Origin: Hyaloperonospora brassicae
Lineage: Eukaryota; Oomycota; Peronosporomycetes; Peronosporales; Peronosporaceae
Assembly (NCBI GenBank): GCA_947650285.1
Contig: CANTFL010001264.1
Span: 372,001-436,000 of the forward strand
Direction: 5' to 3'
DNA length: 64,000 nucleotides
Of this stretch, positions 43,309 to 58,028 are shown one piece after another. Numbering within the stretch: the stretch's first letter is position 1; the number at the start of each line of letters is the position of its first letter. The translations under genes and the position numbers were made by a program. The notes under the pieces are model-generated. The model did not search any database and was not told the DNA's origin. It saw only the letters and a list, made by a program, of their open reading frames with translations.

Positions 43309-46300
43309 GAATACGCTACGGCGTCCAAATCGCGCGATATACGATAAAAGAAAAATACACGAAAGTAATATGTAGAGACGTCACGGAACTGATATGCTTT
43401 TTTTTATTGTTCAATCCTCTTAATGTTCCGTTATATATCAAACTTAATATCTTAATTAAAATGATGATCATATTGTACTCTATACACGCCGTTGTAGTAG
43501 CTGGAGATGGGATTTTAACATAGATAACCTCATGAAGCCAAAAATATGAATGCGTAATATATAGTCTTTGGATGAGAAAGAATGTTGTTGAAATTTTAAT
43601 ATATTGCCTCACACATCCAGACTGACACTGCATATATATATCAATTTTAGATGCAAGCAAATATTGGTGTTTAGTTGCGAATACCATCAGCTTTGATTTG
43701 GATTGGTAATTGTAATGGAACGTGGGTCCAGTAATGTTGATAAGCTATATGAATGGAAGAAGCGAAATTTCGTCGGTCGTATGCAAACGTAAAGTAGGAT
43801 TTGAGTAAAAAGACTAGTTATGAAAATTTAAATCCAAGACAAATTAAAACAGTCCAATGATGCGAAAGAAAAAACAGGGGGGTTAAGCTTGCATCCACGA
43901 ACACCTGATAATGATCAAAAGAGATTTTACAAATTGCATCATCCAAGACGAGATGAGTGCGAATATGCTTGTGTGAAATTAGGATTGCATTACCCCAACA
44001 ATTTACGTCATATCCGCACAGATCTCTTCATGTGATATAATTTAGCAGCATCGATGTGGAATATGGCAGAAGTGCTGGAAATTGAAGATGCGAAAGGGAA
44101 AGAACGGGTAAAGCGCAATTTGAGTTGATAATATGCATATTGAGGCAAAATATCGCGTGAATTTGATGTAGACTATATGCGTGCTGCACGCTACGCAGAT
44201 GACGTATTTCACATCATCTATATAGAGTTGGAGCTGGCATGACATGTTTTTACCATCGGAATAATTTTGAAATTTTCTGAACCCGACTTATCTGGCTGAC
44301 AAAAGGCTGATTTTTAGTTTGCTTTTGGGCTCCTGAACGTCGTTGTTTGATATTTCTTCACCACTAAAATGTTACTTTTTATGACTATTAAGCCTTTCTT
44401 TACCCTCAACGACGACAAGAATCAGAAAATATTATAATAATTAACAGGTAATGAGTGGATCATCAGCATAAGTGGAGTACACTAAACGGATCTTTCTTTT
44501 TTAATCAATTAAAAACACAGACTTCTACATATCGAATACTCTCAATATCTAGCTATAATTCGAGAGGTCCAACCTTGTAAAACTCTACAACTCACCAAAT
44601 GTAGACAATGGAAAGGTTTGTAGTGTCACAGAGAGCGACGCCAACAACACAGAGGCGGTACAGACCATAGATTGATTATCGAAATATTCAAAATAAAACC
44701 ATAACATCATCAAGTAATTCATATATAAACAAACAACCCGATGTATCGACAAGAATTAATTTGAGTTTACCTCCACAGTTTCTAACACACACTAAGAACG
44801 AAATTTTGTATGACGTGATCGCTGTCAAGACGTACAACCAGCAATACAGCTGGATATGTATCTGATGTGGACTATATAGTTGAAAATACATCTGCCGTGA
44901 ATGGGCAACAAATTACATCTGATCTTGAGGCACGAATAGACATAATTGTATAAAAAGTGATTTACTAGCTTACATGATCACGATTATTTTTTTTCAGGAT
45001 ATACTACTCGACCTCGAATTAAGATGGAATAAATATGTCTTCTCGACTCTTCCAAAGACTCGCCAAATATTTTTACACCAGACCCCGATTGTAACTCCAT
45101 GTGTGAAAATGAATCTCCCGTCCTCAAATAATTTTAATCAGACGCATCGAACTTTTCTAGGTCAACGAAAGGCTGCGAGACTACTTAAGCGGCCGGAGGG
45201 CAATTGGGTCAAGTACGATAGACGTATGAGTAAAAAAGGTTCATACTATATTTAGGTAGCTAACTACGTAATTCTCTTAAACGTAATGAGATTAAGGGGT
45301 CTTTCGGCTAAATCGACCCATTTATGCTATATTTGACACGTACTAGCTATGTCTCAATCGAGTGTACTGCCCTATTGAAGAGTAAATAGGGTGATATATG
45401 GTACCTGAAGCTCTTGCCCAACTTAATATTGTACTGGAACCAGTACATAGTCGTAAATTAGTGCAGCTTATTATCCCACACGTTGGTACTGTTTGTTTGG
45501 TATTACTACTACAAAGGTTATAAAAAAGCTTATAAAGGATACGTATAAAGGTTTCGCGCTTGATAAAGATAAATGTGTTCATGCATATACAATTTATCAA
45601 TGCATCGACAATTGAGCCTGACTAATCCAACCATGTCTACCTATTGTTGTAACGAGAATCAATTTTTAGTTAGTTGCGTACAATTCGAGCTTTTTATCGA
45701 TAGAGGCGTAACTAGTCTGTTATATATCGAATATTGTCATAGTTGTGCAGGCAGCTGGCAGTATTAAACTTGATAGTTAGAACCTATTCTTAGTAGCCCA
45801 TTAGACACGCACGTCTTGTTTAAAGTGGAAGAAGGAATTGTGACCTTGCAGGCAATATACGATTGCCTTAGTCGCTTGTATTCGGAATAATAGTGTATAT
45901 TTATGGGATAAGATAGTCGCTCTCTTGGAAGAGAACAAGACTGGTCTGTTAGCAATCACCCTATAGAAAATGACCGTGCCACCGAACAAGGTTGCTGTAC
46001 CGACTTTTGTTCATTACGTGCAGTTTTCGATAATATTTTTCAAAACTTATCGATCACCGCGCAATGTTGTCTACTGAAATGGTGTTGTAAAAAGTTTTGG
46101 CCTTACTTATCAGGATGACCAAATAAATGTGAAAGATCACACAACGCTTAAAAATATTAAAACCTCAAACGTTAGTTGAGCGAAATTATCGATGTACAAT
46201 TGTAACAGAATCAGCACAATTCTAACGATTATGATATCATTCGGAAAGAGATACAACATTTGGCCTCCGAACGAGAATATACCAATTATTTGCGACAAGA

Positions 46301-49300
46301 TGAATTTTACAAGTAGCTTTATGACTTCGTTACGTTTAAATAGTATCTTTTCAACAAAATAGGCTGTCCGAAAACGTAGGATGCGTACGTTCAATTTGTG
46401 GCTAGTAAACTGTGTACGCAAACGAATAAAAATTTCGATGGGTTGGACAGTTAAATAATGCTGACAGCGGTTTCCATTGCGTGTCAAGTTCGGCGAAACG
46501 TTAATTATTGAACTAGGTCTCCTTCATCGATTTCGAAAACGTTTATCAGCCTACCCTATTAAATTAAGGTGTCAACGATCACGGTATCGGTCCAATTACT
46601 CCTAGTTTAGGTGGAATACTTGATTTTATCGTTAGCGCTCTCTAGTTAGCCATATACGTACTGATAAAATACATTTTGTTGACATAAGCGTCTCCATCTA
46701 GCTAGCATTGTAGCTGCCGAAAAAAAATTATGGAACCATTGTCACTGACATACATAATAATGTATGCTTTCTCGCTATAGCTATACAAACCGTCCTCAAT
46801 GCATCTGTTACAGCGGTAGAGATATATATCTCGTCGACGGCATATGATTGGTGAAATTCAGTCGTTATTTTTTTTAAATTAATACGTTTCGCTGTCTTCA
46901 TTAAGGATCACATTTTATCAAATATGGGATTTGTGAAATGCGTAGACAGTCCACAGATCCACCAAATGCGTGGTTACGTATGCAGTAATTCGACACTAGA
47001 AAATTTTGAAACCTTATAATCGAAACTTTACATTCAAAATAAGCGAACGAGTCGTCACAATATTTCTTCGAAATGTACGATTGACACATTTTATCTGCTT
47101 ATATATCTCAAAAATGTGTAAAGCCGATATTGGCAGTTTTGAATCAAATGGCATTATATTTAGCAAACATTAATCACTGCACCAGCCGAGAAAACGAAAT
47201 AGAATTAAGCTCATTTGACATTCCTGGGGTCATATTACCATGGAGGTTTTACAAATAAGCCTATCGTTCTGATACAATTGATCCGTTAACGACATGAGTC
47301 AATCATCGTATTTTAATTAGCAATAGCATGATTAATATTGCAGATCACCTCGCAATTTCATCGTAAAACTTATATTGAAGTACTTTAAGTGGACTATTAC
47401 TACTTTCAATGGAGAAGAACGAGTCAACAAAGGCGCATGCATAAGAACCAGATTCCTACTATTGACGAGCATGAAGAGACAGTATGTACTTGCGAATTGA
47501 TAAATAATGGTGTGGACACCGGATTTATATGGATCGTAAAATATTCGTCTTAAGACTGGGACACATCAAAATGAGTACGTTATAAAGTTATACAATTGTT
47601 ATCTGTCGCAGATTGCACAATTGGTTTCACGTACACGTGATGTGTCGCCGGATCCAATTGTACATCCTTGTTTTCATCTCGGATGATCTTCGAACTAAAA
47701 ACCTATCAATTGCTATTGATAAATTCAAAAAATGGCGAGATGAAGGCAAAAGTTACTCCATCCTACCCAAAAGTTTTTTAGTACTTACAATTTATCTGCT
47801 GTTTAAAATTCTATACAAAATAAGATATCTATTGACGTTGTATTAGTAACCGTATCCCCACAAAAAAATCTTCGGTCGGAGGCTTGCGATATATACTTTA
47901 TCTGTTTTAATGTACCCATGGTTGGTATAAAGAGTCCTCTATGACGCACATTAGTGCGTCGGCGCGAAGCACATCTGTGGCTGTTATTTAGTGGTGGTGG
48001 ATTATTGGGTAGAAGATACCATACAAGAAAAACAGGGTTCATTTAAAAATAATTATATATAAATTGTATGAGAAGATAGTGGGCATGCGTGATGACGCAA
48101 TATCCTATGGACGATCTGAGGCGAATATCTAAAACTATCTGTATGTACTCATGGTAATTACGGATTTTATTCCAGGCAGTATCTTGCTCTAGTCTAATAA
48201 CAAGGTAATCTAATTGTAGCAGATGCAACTGATAAGTGACGACGCGCTCTACTCAGTAAATATCATATTATATATAGCTCAGTAAAATGAAAATGATGCC
48301 GTCAGAGTAGACATATACTTGAGTGTATCGGCCTGGAAATACCAATAAGCGAGATTCGCCTATGAGAATATATGTCCTATTTCAATAGTTTCTATACTTG
48401 GCGCTTCAAGAATACTAGTTTTTCTAGTTACATAATTCTATACAAGAATTTTAATTATTCAATATTTTGCGATCTAATGTGCATTTAAGCATACAAATTC
48501 TAAAAACTTAAGGTTCGTTAATTGTTGATAAAGACCAAAAGACGATTGGCTTGATCATCTCAGGTTCAGAGCATATGATCTTTTACCGACAATGCACCCT
48601 AGAAGTGATGTTACGCTAACTGCTGATGAGGGATACGCGCATAAGTGTATGGCCTATTTTGAACGTGGTCCGTTGGAATTTCACTTGCCATCACATCCAT
48701 ATCCAAAGATAAAAAAAACTTCAAAGAACTCGGTGCAAGATAATAAACCAATATTAATAGAATTGGTAGGCATCATTAGCACGTGATTGGAGCTTCTATT
48801 ATTTTAATTGGCATCATCATTCAGCAATCAAATCCCAGAGGATTCCGCAGGGGATACTAGCTGCCGTGAATGGGATATATGTCTCACTCACAGAATATTG
48901 TGAGCGCGGTTTATCAGATAAATGTAAAAGCGGATGTCATCTTCATAATATTTGATCCACGCGTTAGGAGTATCGTTATTTGAGACGGCATGATGCATCA
49001 ATCTACTCCTGTTTAAGCTGTGATCCATGCAATAAGATTTACCTCACACTGCGATTTAGGGACCAATCTGGCTTGCAATTTAGATTTTAAACAATGTGAG
49101 AAAAATGATGCGGGTTTTAGAGTTCTATATCGATGATATCATCTTACTTGACGTCATCTTGTATAAGACGATCTCATGCACTGTGATCTAGGGATGAAAC
49201 AGTCACAGAAACCTCGTGTATACCCCCGGATACCATGCAAAATTGAATCTCGGTAGACAAAGGCTACACTTAGTAGTCTGCGACTACGATCGGACAGAGC

Positions 49301-52300
49301 TTGGTCAGAAATAGATAAATGCTTTCATTTGGTGACATTTCATGGGACATCGATGTACTCATACGAGCACATGTGTTGTTCCTCTTCTATGGTAGCAATT
49401 CTCAGTTTATAAAGTCAGGTAGATACAAAAACCACGAAGAAGATCAGCTTGATATTTGTGACTAACAGTGAAAGATATCTCCAAACCCCTCAACTGCGAT
49501 TAAACGCAGCGTTCAAGATCGTGAGACGACTCAAGTGGTCAGAAGTCTCGCAAGTTAAATCGTCTATTTTGGACTAGGCGATCTCACTGAAATTAACGGG
49601 ACTGACATCAAGTAATCTTCCTACAAGCAAACACGTCGTCATCCGAAGATTTCGATACACTCATTAATGCATGTCAAGCGCGGCCAATTTACCAAATCGA
49701 GACTAGTCCTAAGAAAGAGTGCACTAGCCCTATTGACAGACACAAGGTAAGCGAGGACGCGTATCACATGAGGGCTAATTATCCCTCCGATAGATACATG
49801 TCTGGGCGATATTGGCTATTGAACACCTCAATGTAGTATGATCGCCGTCCACCACAACGTATACGTGTAGGCTTTTACACAGAAAAGGTAGGATGCAAAT
49901 ATATGAATTTACGCTATAAATTGGCTTTATTATATTGGATAGGCTGTGCATACATACATCGTACTAATTTGTTGACAAAGTGGTAAATATTGATTAATAA
50001 CACATTATTTAAAGCCGAGTTTTCATGAGTTATTACCCATTTAGTATCAGGCAGATCGCACGGCACAATATTAAAGGATACAACTTTTAAATTCGAAACA
50101 ATATTTATTGCGTATCGTCTTTTAAGAATTTTCCTCTAAAATCGTAAACGTTTATTTTGAGTCACCGCATCGATAATGCTTCCGTCTATTGGGATCTAAT
50201 AAAGTTCGGCAATGGTAAGATATAGTAAGGCTTATGGAGTACAGACAAAGCATCCGCACTACGCGACAACTACGCATTATTGCACTCTTTTTGACTTACA
50301 TACCAGAAAAATCCCTGTTATAGCATTACAATGATATCCTACTTTTACTAATAAATGAGGTAAGATACAATCCAGACTGAAAGCGACTACTCCCGAGCTG
50401 TTTACTACCGAACTATAAATATTCTATTGTTTTTGAATTTCAAAGTACTATTGCGCTTATTATATAGAAGTTTTATTGTTTAAGTAATTTTCAGATAAGG
50501 AATTGACTCCTTAACAATCTTCATCGTTTAATTTTTTTTATTCTGGTGTGATTGACTTACTAATAATAGGTCTTTTGTGGGTATCTATCTTGTCGGCCTT
50601 AGATAAGAAAATAGTTCTGTCACTTTTGGGCATTTTATTGTGTGATCTATGTATGCGTCCACAAAAAGCTCTGCACATATCTCGGTGTAATCAAATGGCT
50701 GGACCAGTGAACCTTCGGCGTTGCATATGTCTATTGAACCGGCCACTGGCCGAATCCAAATTGTATGGATCAACTTCACTTAGGCATTGGGCAGTCATGC
50801 TTACGACCAAGTGATGCCATCGGACTAACTTACAGAATATCAGCACTATCAAAAAATCTCTTACATTAATACCGATATGATGATCAGGCGGCAAACATCG
50901 TCGTATTCATACTACTTTTTTTGCTCGGAACTCGAAATTTATTAAAGCAAAGATGATGTACAAATTTTCGAATAAGTAGGAAGTTTCTTCTCTTTTAGGG
51001 GTCTAGTGACCCACAGAATTGGACCTAAATGAATATAGCGCCTCTTCAATCAAAACAGGTATTCGCTAATACATCGTCATCTAATTCACAAAGTATTTGT
51101 TACCTGTAACCTTAAAATTGACGCCGAAGAGTAATTTATCAACTCAGAAGCATATAAACACATAAAGAATACATAAGAAAACTTAAAATATGATACTTAT
51201 GCAACAAATTACACCGTTGCTGGCCCAGACTCAAATTTCCCTGACCAAACTGACGTTATATTTTCTGACATTGTTGCTACCGAGTTACGACTCGGTAGAA
51301 CAAGACGGATCATCACTCCAGAAAGCTCTTGACAGAATAATCTCGACCGTGTTGTTACATCAAATATTATCTTTGAAGAACTATAAGCATTGGCGATTGT
51401 AATGTCTTCTTCTACTTTTTACATTCTGCTACGGACGAATTCGCAAAGCGTTTCCGTTTATCTGCCTGTAACAATAATTTATAGATGATGTCGTTTCCTT
51501 GCTCTGGACTACAAATAATCCATGAGCTTGTCTCAGCGCAAATTTTATAATCTGAAGGCTTTCTACACGCCAAGAATCTGCAAGTCCTCAATTTTATAGC
51601 TCCAAGCCGAACAGATGGGCATCGATAGGTACAAGCGGTAGACCCGGTATAAGTCCCGTATTCAACTGTATTTATATGTCTGGAAGCCGTAGCTCAACTC
51701 TACAGAAAAGCGGATATGCCGTTTGGGAGTGGTATAGTTGCTTTACTTTACTATAGCAGCTATTAAAGTTTCTAGAATAAATCTTTCCAACTTGCAAGGT
51801 ATTTAGTATCTGTTGCTGATAGTTAACTAAAATTACATGGTCTATGTGCTTTAATATGAGCGCTTTAGCCCCTTTGTTACGTTTATTGGGTCAATGCAAA
51901 TTGTGTTCCCCTGTATATAGTAAAACGAGGCTGTATGGTCCCGTCTAACCCGGAAAAACGTAATATCAAAGTCAGATATCGACTCCTCTAGTTGATTTGA
52001 CTTTTAATTTTGTAATCTGACTGACTTAGTAACGTCATATTACGACAGTATTTAAGGTACCATACTGAATGTACAGTTTTATTGGTGACCACCCTGTTCT
52101 CTTAATAGCTAAGGACGAAGCGTATATTGTTAATTAATCTAATATTACTGTTTTTACGTTGCAGTAATCTGATGTCAAAAAAACATAATTATTAAATCAG
52201 ATTTGCTCCTCTTCTATTAGTGCGTACGACACGGTTATATAGCATGTGCATTGGAGGTAAGTATACATGATCAAACGCAGCCCATTCCGTTTCACCTGAT

Positions 52301-54048
52301 ATGGCGAAAGCCGTATATATTAAGTGATAAAATTTATATCATCTTCACCAAACACTTATGAGTCAAATTAATTGGTCGTGGACTTATGACAAAACACGAA
52401 GTGTGTTTAGATAAAACGAAAAATCGATACTTTATACAACATAGCACGATTGGCCTCCGCTTACCACAGTGCGGGCAGATATTTCAAAATCTACCTAATA
52501 ATGTGCGTACGGGATTGCCAAATTTTAAAATATAAAATGCTGAACGTCATACGAATAATTTATTTACAATGACCAAACTTTTTCATCAATTATATGATAT
52601 CTTACCTAAAGAATGCAAAGAACAAATTTTTATGTATCTACTTCCTCTTCGACACTTGTGTGAGTCTGTAATGAATCAGTTGTTGAAATTAATTCGAATG
52701 TCTTATAGAAACAAATGATTGGAGCGGTGTTGAAAATTAATTACAAAGTCATTTTTCATACAAACGTTTTTAAACACGTCATATATAGCATGATGTCAAT
52801 AACTTAAAACTGTTCACATTTTAAATTTAGCAATAAATGAACGTTAATTATCTCCCCTATTCCATCTATTTTCGACCATAGTGGGCCTAATCCAAAGCGT
52901 TATTTTTAAATCTAGGAGTTACTACCATAAATTTTTGAATGCTAAATGCTTTGCCTAATGGGGTCCGAAGAAGATGTTTAGTTACTCTCAGTCCTAAAAA
53001 TGCTTGATGTAATGTAACCTATTTCACTTGACTGAAGGAGGCGATAAGACGATTTCTATCACCGCGACATGCAGAACTTGAAAGTGGGAGTTGAAAGGGT
53101 TTGTGCAGAGTTTCCTTTCGATAAAAAAATAGGTTGTGTAACGCAGTGAATCAGTGCTGCGAGCTATCAATAACAATCTAGTAAAAAGTTAGCTGCTGTT
53201 AGGGTGCCTTTCGCCTTTACCAACATATGGATGCTACTCATCATGCCCCTTACTAACATAACCTAATTATACATCTGTATCTTGGCAACCAAGCAAACAT
53301 GATTCAAACGTTACCGATCCTGCTCTGATAGTAATTTATACCGAACTCAGATGCGATAAAACAGTTGCCTATCATCTCGATGTTCTGAGCTTTTTGATGT
53401 AGATGCTTGATGTCACTTCATTACTGAATGCAATTTTCAGCAGTTTTGCATATAAGCACGGAATATTGCAATTTACCATGGCACGCTGTGATGCATTTGT
53501 GACGACCATAATACGTTAAAGTTGAGCTTCGAAAGAAATTAAAAGTTAAAATACTTACAATGGCGTTACAAAAAATGTCATGGACGTACGGAATGATGTA
53601 GAAGTAGAATGCGTAAAATTATCGTACCAAATTACTTTCGAAACATCCACCAAAATTTTAAATATATGATTTGCTAAATAAAACTTTGTACGACAATATC
53701 TAGAAGGACTCTTCACAAACCTATCGATAACCTATCTAATATTTTCGTGCTCATTACAGGGTGTTGTGTTCATACGATACCTTTCGACCTATAATCAGGC
53801 TTTAATGAATCAATACGGGCTCAGGGCGGCAAGCTCGACAACTCTAGGCTTAATAACTGTCGTGGGTGTCGATAGTTATTAACTCTCGACTAATTGTAAG
53901 ACGTCACTAATTGACGTCATCCATTAGATGTCCTCTGCATAAATTAGTCAGACTTGCATACCTCTGGTGCCAAAGTGATCCTTGACTAGTCCAGTTTAAA
54001 GGTAGCGCTCTGTGTATGTACGAGTGTTTATATGGCTGTGTGTATGAA
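43309..54048. other. Long AT-rich region without genes
   Basis: About 10.7 kb with only short chance readings. The longest is 123 codons at 43316-43687 minus; a 116-codon minus reading at 46137-46487 is Ile/Leu/Phe-rich, as expected from composition. Isolated perfect hairpins occur at 45430-45447 (8-bp arms), 51278-51297 (8-bp arms) and a nested pair at 53888-53949. Confidence 0.5.
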
Positions 54049-54735
54049 CACATGTATGTATGGGTATGTATGTATGGGTATGTATGTATGTATGTATGTA
54101 TGTATGTATGTATGTATGTAGAGATGTATGTATGTATGTATGTATGTATGTATGTATGTATGTATGTATGTATGTATGTATGTATGTATGTATGTATGTA
54201 TGTATGTATGTATGTATGTATGTATGTATGTATGTATGTATGTATGTATGTATGTATGTATGTATGTATGTATGTATGTATGTATGTATGTATGTATGTA
54301 TGTATGTATGTATGTATGTATGTATGTGTGTATGTATGTATGTATGTATGTATGTATGTATGTATGTATGTATGTATGTATGTATGTATGTATGTATGTA
54401 TGTATGTATGTATGTATGTATGGATGGATGGATGGATGGATGGATGGATGGATGGATGGATGGATGGATGGATGGATGGATGGATGGATGGATGGATGGA
54501 TGGATGGATGGATGGATGGATGGATGGATGGATGGATGGATGGATGGATGGATGTATGGATGTATGGATGTATGGATGGATGGATGGATGGATGGATGGA
54601 TGGATGGATGGATGGATGGATGGATGGATGGATACATGGATGGATGGATGGATGGATGGATGAAAAAACGGATGGATGGATGGATGGATGGAAAGATGGG
54701 TGGATATATGGACGGATGGATGGGTGTACGGACGG
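54049..54735 (+). repeat. Compound tetranucleotide satellite (ATGT)n then (ATGG)n
   Basis: About 370 bp of TATG repeats, nearly pure with single interruptions (GAGATG at 54120, TGTGTG near 54326), switching at 54421 to about 310 bp of GATG repeats that become impure to the right. Because both units are 4 nt and hold no stop in several frames, it yields spurious ORFs of 200-270 codons on both strands; none is a gene. Confidence 0.98.
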
Positions 54736-55415
54736 ATGGATTAAAAGTTGTACTTTTACATATATAAATGCATCTTGATGTTTCAGTTTGTTTTTGTGAT
54801 GCTTATTTGTCGAATTGCAAAGAATCTTCATTTAGGATGTTCCACTCAAGTTAATAGATCAATTTAACGCGTCTTTACCTCGAGCGTTTCTAAATATCTT
54901 TCATTTCAGTGTGATGCAGAGAAAAGCGCATCAGGATCCTAGACAGAAGGATGATGCCTTAAACTATTTTAAATCAGGTATACGGATTGTGTTTTATTTA
55001 TCTCATATAAAGAACGAGGCATTTTAGCTTTGAAAAATGGAGCTCGTTTCATTTAAGCCACAACTACAATTATCAATTAAGTGCAATCGATACCATGCGC
55101 GTGAGCTGAAATTGTGGTGTGGGAGAACTCGCAGCAGCGAAATTTGTGAAAATTAGTAGATCGAATTCTACTAATCGAATAACAAGCATCGCAATTGATA
55201 TCAAGATGCGATGAGCACCGCATATATCAATTTTACGGGGCGACTGCACATGACTATCGGTGCGACAAAGACACCTCCCGATTTATGGCGTACTACGAAG
55301 ACCTAAATACTAGCACGTGGAAGGTTACCTACACTGATGCGGGCCGCCGACGGTAAAGATATGTACAGCGCCGCTAAAATACTTACGGAAAGACACAGCT
55401 CACCCTTCAGAGCAA
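54736..55415. other. Spacer, nothing recognised
   Basis: AT-rich on the left, mixed on the right; no coding or repeat signal. Confidence 0.4.
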
Positions 55416-57126
55416 TCATTTTTCCGTAATACCCGAGGAGCTAGGGGTCGATGAAGAGGGCGGTAACGGTCTGCTCATGCGCCATGGAGATGCTACGGAA
55501 GGGCATGGGAAAAGCGACTTGGACGTCGTATTCATGATGACAGGTCGGCGACACTTGTACACTGCTGCGGTTAGTGGGGTAGGCAATGGTCGCCAACCTA
55601 ATTTTGACCACTGTCTCCGACCTATTGTTGTCGAATATCGTCTGCCGGACTCCATCCAAATTCTCCTAACGGACTCCAAAGATTGTCGCTGTCCGATTTT
55701 CCATAAATTCGTCGAACCGACTTAACCAATCTCATCAAAGTACTTCAAACAATATCTTAGGTCGTGCCGGCCCAACGAAGTTGTGGAAACGGATGCTTCT
55801 CAAGCTCGCAGGGTGGTCCTGATACGCGCAGCCTCTAGGACGTGGGTTTAAAAGGCGAAAGATCGTATGCTTCCGATGATTCCGCTAGAGATGGTTCTCT
55901 TGCGGCGTAGATGATGGATTACATCATACTGCTCCTCCGCCTGTATTTCTGGTCTGCACGCACCCGCGGAATACACGGATGGTGGTGCTTGGTATAATTG
56001 TACCTTGTAGAGAATGTTTTGCGATTGTTCCTCCGTATGTGCGCATCCATCAGTACATCGCATAAAAACATTGTTGCTCCGACATTTGAAAGACAGAGAA
56101 GGGGGTCCGGAACCCAATGCCCTGAGTCAGGAACTGGTCAAGACTTTCAATCCGACCAGTTACGCCGCCGCCACGGGACGACTAAATTTTATGAGCCGAA
56201 TTAAATGGCAGCTGCTAGATATTATAAAAAGGAAATTGTCTCGAGTAAAACTTTCTTCAGCTGTATTGTCCTGCTAAGAAGGATTGCGATGGTTTCACTG
56301 ACCCGTAATTCCTAGATACGACATCATATTGCCTTCTATTACACTTTCAGTTAAGGATTGGAGTCAATGGAGTGGCATCTAGCTCATTCAAGCTAAATTA
56401 ACTCCCTGTGAGTCTAATGCGGTGATATACGTGAATCGAAGATGCTCCCGCGGCTCAAAGGAGTATAATTGTAACCTTTACGAGATGCCTTTAAATACAG
56501 TTTCATATCTCCAAAGTATAAGACGGATACGAACATCTTGACCTTTACCACAGATATCCTTCGCCACCATTTTGACATTTTAACGCGTTCCCTGTTTCAT
56601 CTGCAACTCGCATCATCTTTCGAGCTTTAAGTGCAGTAAAAGTAAGGAATTCTTTTGTGTAAAGAATCACGCTAGTTCACGAGCGCTCCGGTTTCTTCTT
56701 AGCATCACATTGAATTTGACATTGATCACTTAAACGTTGCAGGACGCGTGCAGATGTGTGTGGATTGAAGGATACCTTGTCGGCGACTACGGCGAAGTTG
56801 AAGGTGGATGAAGACAAGTCACCCTAATTAAAAGGCTTATCTGGCGCCTTCCGGGACATGGCACCGGGTGATCTCATCGCTACGCCACTCGCACGCACAT
56901 CAACTTCTGGTGAAGTATTTACTCGCACCGGGGCTTCATCTACGAACGGATGATTTGGCCCTAAATCAAACAAGAACATCCCATATTTGCGTTCCCTACT
57001 AGGTTCATCGAGCACATAGGCGGGCCTTACTGTAGATCCTTCCCGACCTTCGCATTCTATGAGATGCAATCGATCGGATAAGTAACCTCCATCAACGTCG
57101 ACGCCTTCCGCGTTGAAAATCTTCAC
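55416..57126 (-). pseudogene. Possible coding relic, unidentified
   Basis: Minus-strand protein-like pieces in one direction: 57126-56824 (100 codons, with RPAYVLDEPSRERKYGMFLFD in part: AYVLDEPSRERKYGMFLFD), a piece near 56800-56690 (VSFNPHTSARVLQRLSDQC), 56117-55848, and 55659-55441 (SETVVKIRLATIAYP, PMPFRSISMAHEQTVTALFI). Average GC is higher than in the AT-rich region to the left. Many stops between pieces. The family was not recognised; a transposon-related polyprotein is possible. Confidence 0.3.
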
Positions 57127-57937
57127 ATACTCGGGTCACAACAACAACAGAATAAACCCACAAAAAACGCTACAGTTGAATATAAAAACAACTCTTCCGC
57201 GGTATATTTTACGCCATCCCCCTATCCGCTTCATCCTAGGCGAACAAGCAGCGCAATCAGGCGGTACGTGACCAGAGAATTGGCTGTGTGATGATCGCAA
57301 GGTCGCCGAGGCATCTACAACAACCGACCCGGGGGACGTCTATCAGTTAGCTATGAAATTTAACATAGAAGAATGCGCTTAAAAATATTCGGGACCATAT
57401 AGCGGACGCTAAAAGAACGGCTTAGGTACTAACTTTAATAGCCGCAGAGCAGAATCATTCGTCAGACGCCTAGAAAGCCTCTTATTTCGAAGCGCATGAT
57501 CAGACACTCAAAGTAGCTATTTCTACCGAAAGAACAGATAATGCGGACACTAGCTCGCTCATAGACAACAATGGAATATTGATGAGCGTGGGGTGCGACT
57601 ATAGTATCGCGGGTGCGGTACGAACGGATGAGACACACGTTAAGAACACATAAAATATTGACACATCGATTGGCAAATATTACACCGAACAACAAGATAG
57701 TAACAAATTTTGAGTCTCTCCTTTTTCGCTTTCGACACGTGAGATGCCGGCTGAGCTGGCGCAAAGAAACAGATACCAAGGTCATTCGATAATGTAATGA
57801 TTGTTGGCTTCCGATGTTTGCCGCAAGATGGCATAATAAGAACCGCATCGGCGCCACCTTCTGACTCGAGGCCGGCTCCAGTGGTGCTTCCTGATCCTGG
57901 TTCTGAGACCATGTCGCCTCCTGCCCTCAATAATCGA
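57127..57937. other. Spacer, nothing recognised
   Basis: Readings of 102-131 codons overlap on the minus strand in different frames (57462-57948) without family resemblance. Confidence 0.35.
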
Positions 57938-58028
57938 ACGGGCAACACGCTTATGATCTTGATGTTAAGATACCGATGATCACACGGGCAACACGCTTAT
58001 GATCTCGATCTTACGATGGCGATGAGCA
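57938..58028 (+). repeat. Tandem duplication, 2 x 46 bp
   Basis: ACGGGCAACACGCTTATGAT is repeated at a spacing of 46 bp, followed in both by a similar GAT/TTA-rich tail with several substitutions. Confidence 0.9.

Noticed and set aside
43316..43687. 123-codon minus-strand reading in AT-rich DNA
   Set aside because: Composition (Ile/Tyr/Phe/Lys-rich) is what AT-rich DNA gives, overlaps another reading, and shows no motif.
48592..48786. 64-codon reading considered as a Copia polymerase fragment
   Set aside because: No second motif in order nearby; resemblance too weak.
54028..54831. ORFs of 213-267 codons on both strands (repeats of [16 protein letters not shown])
   Set aside because: Artefacts of a stop-free tetranucleotide satellite.
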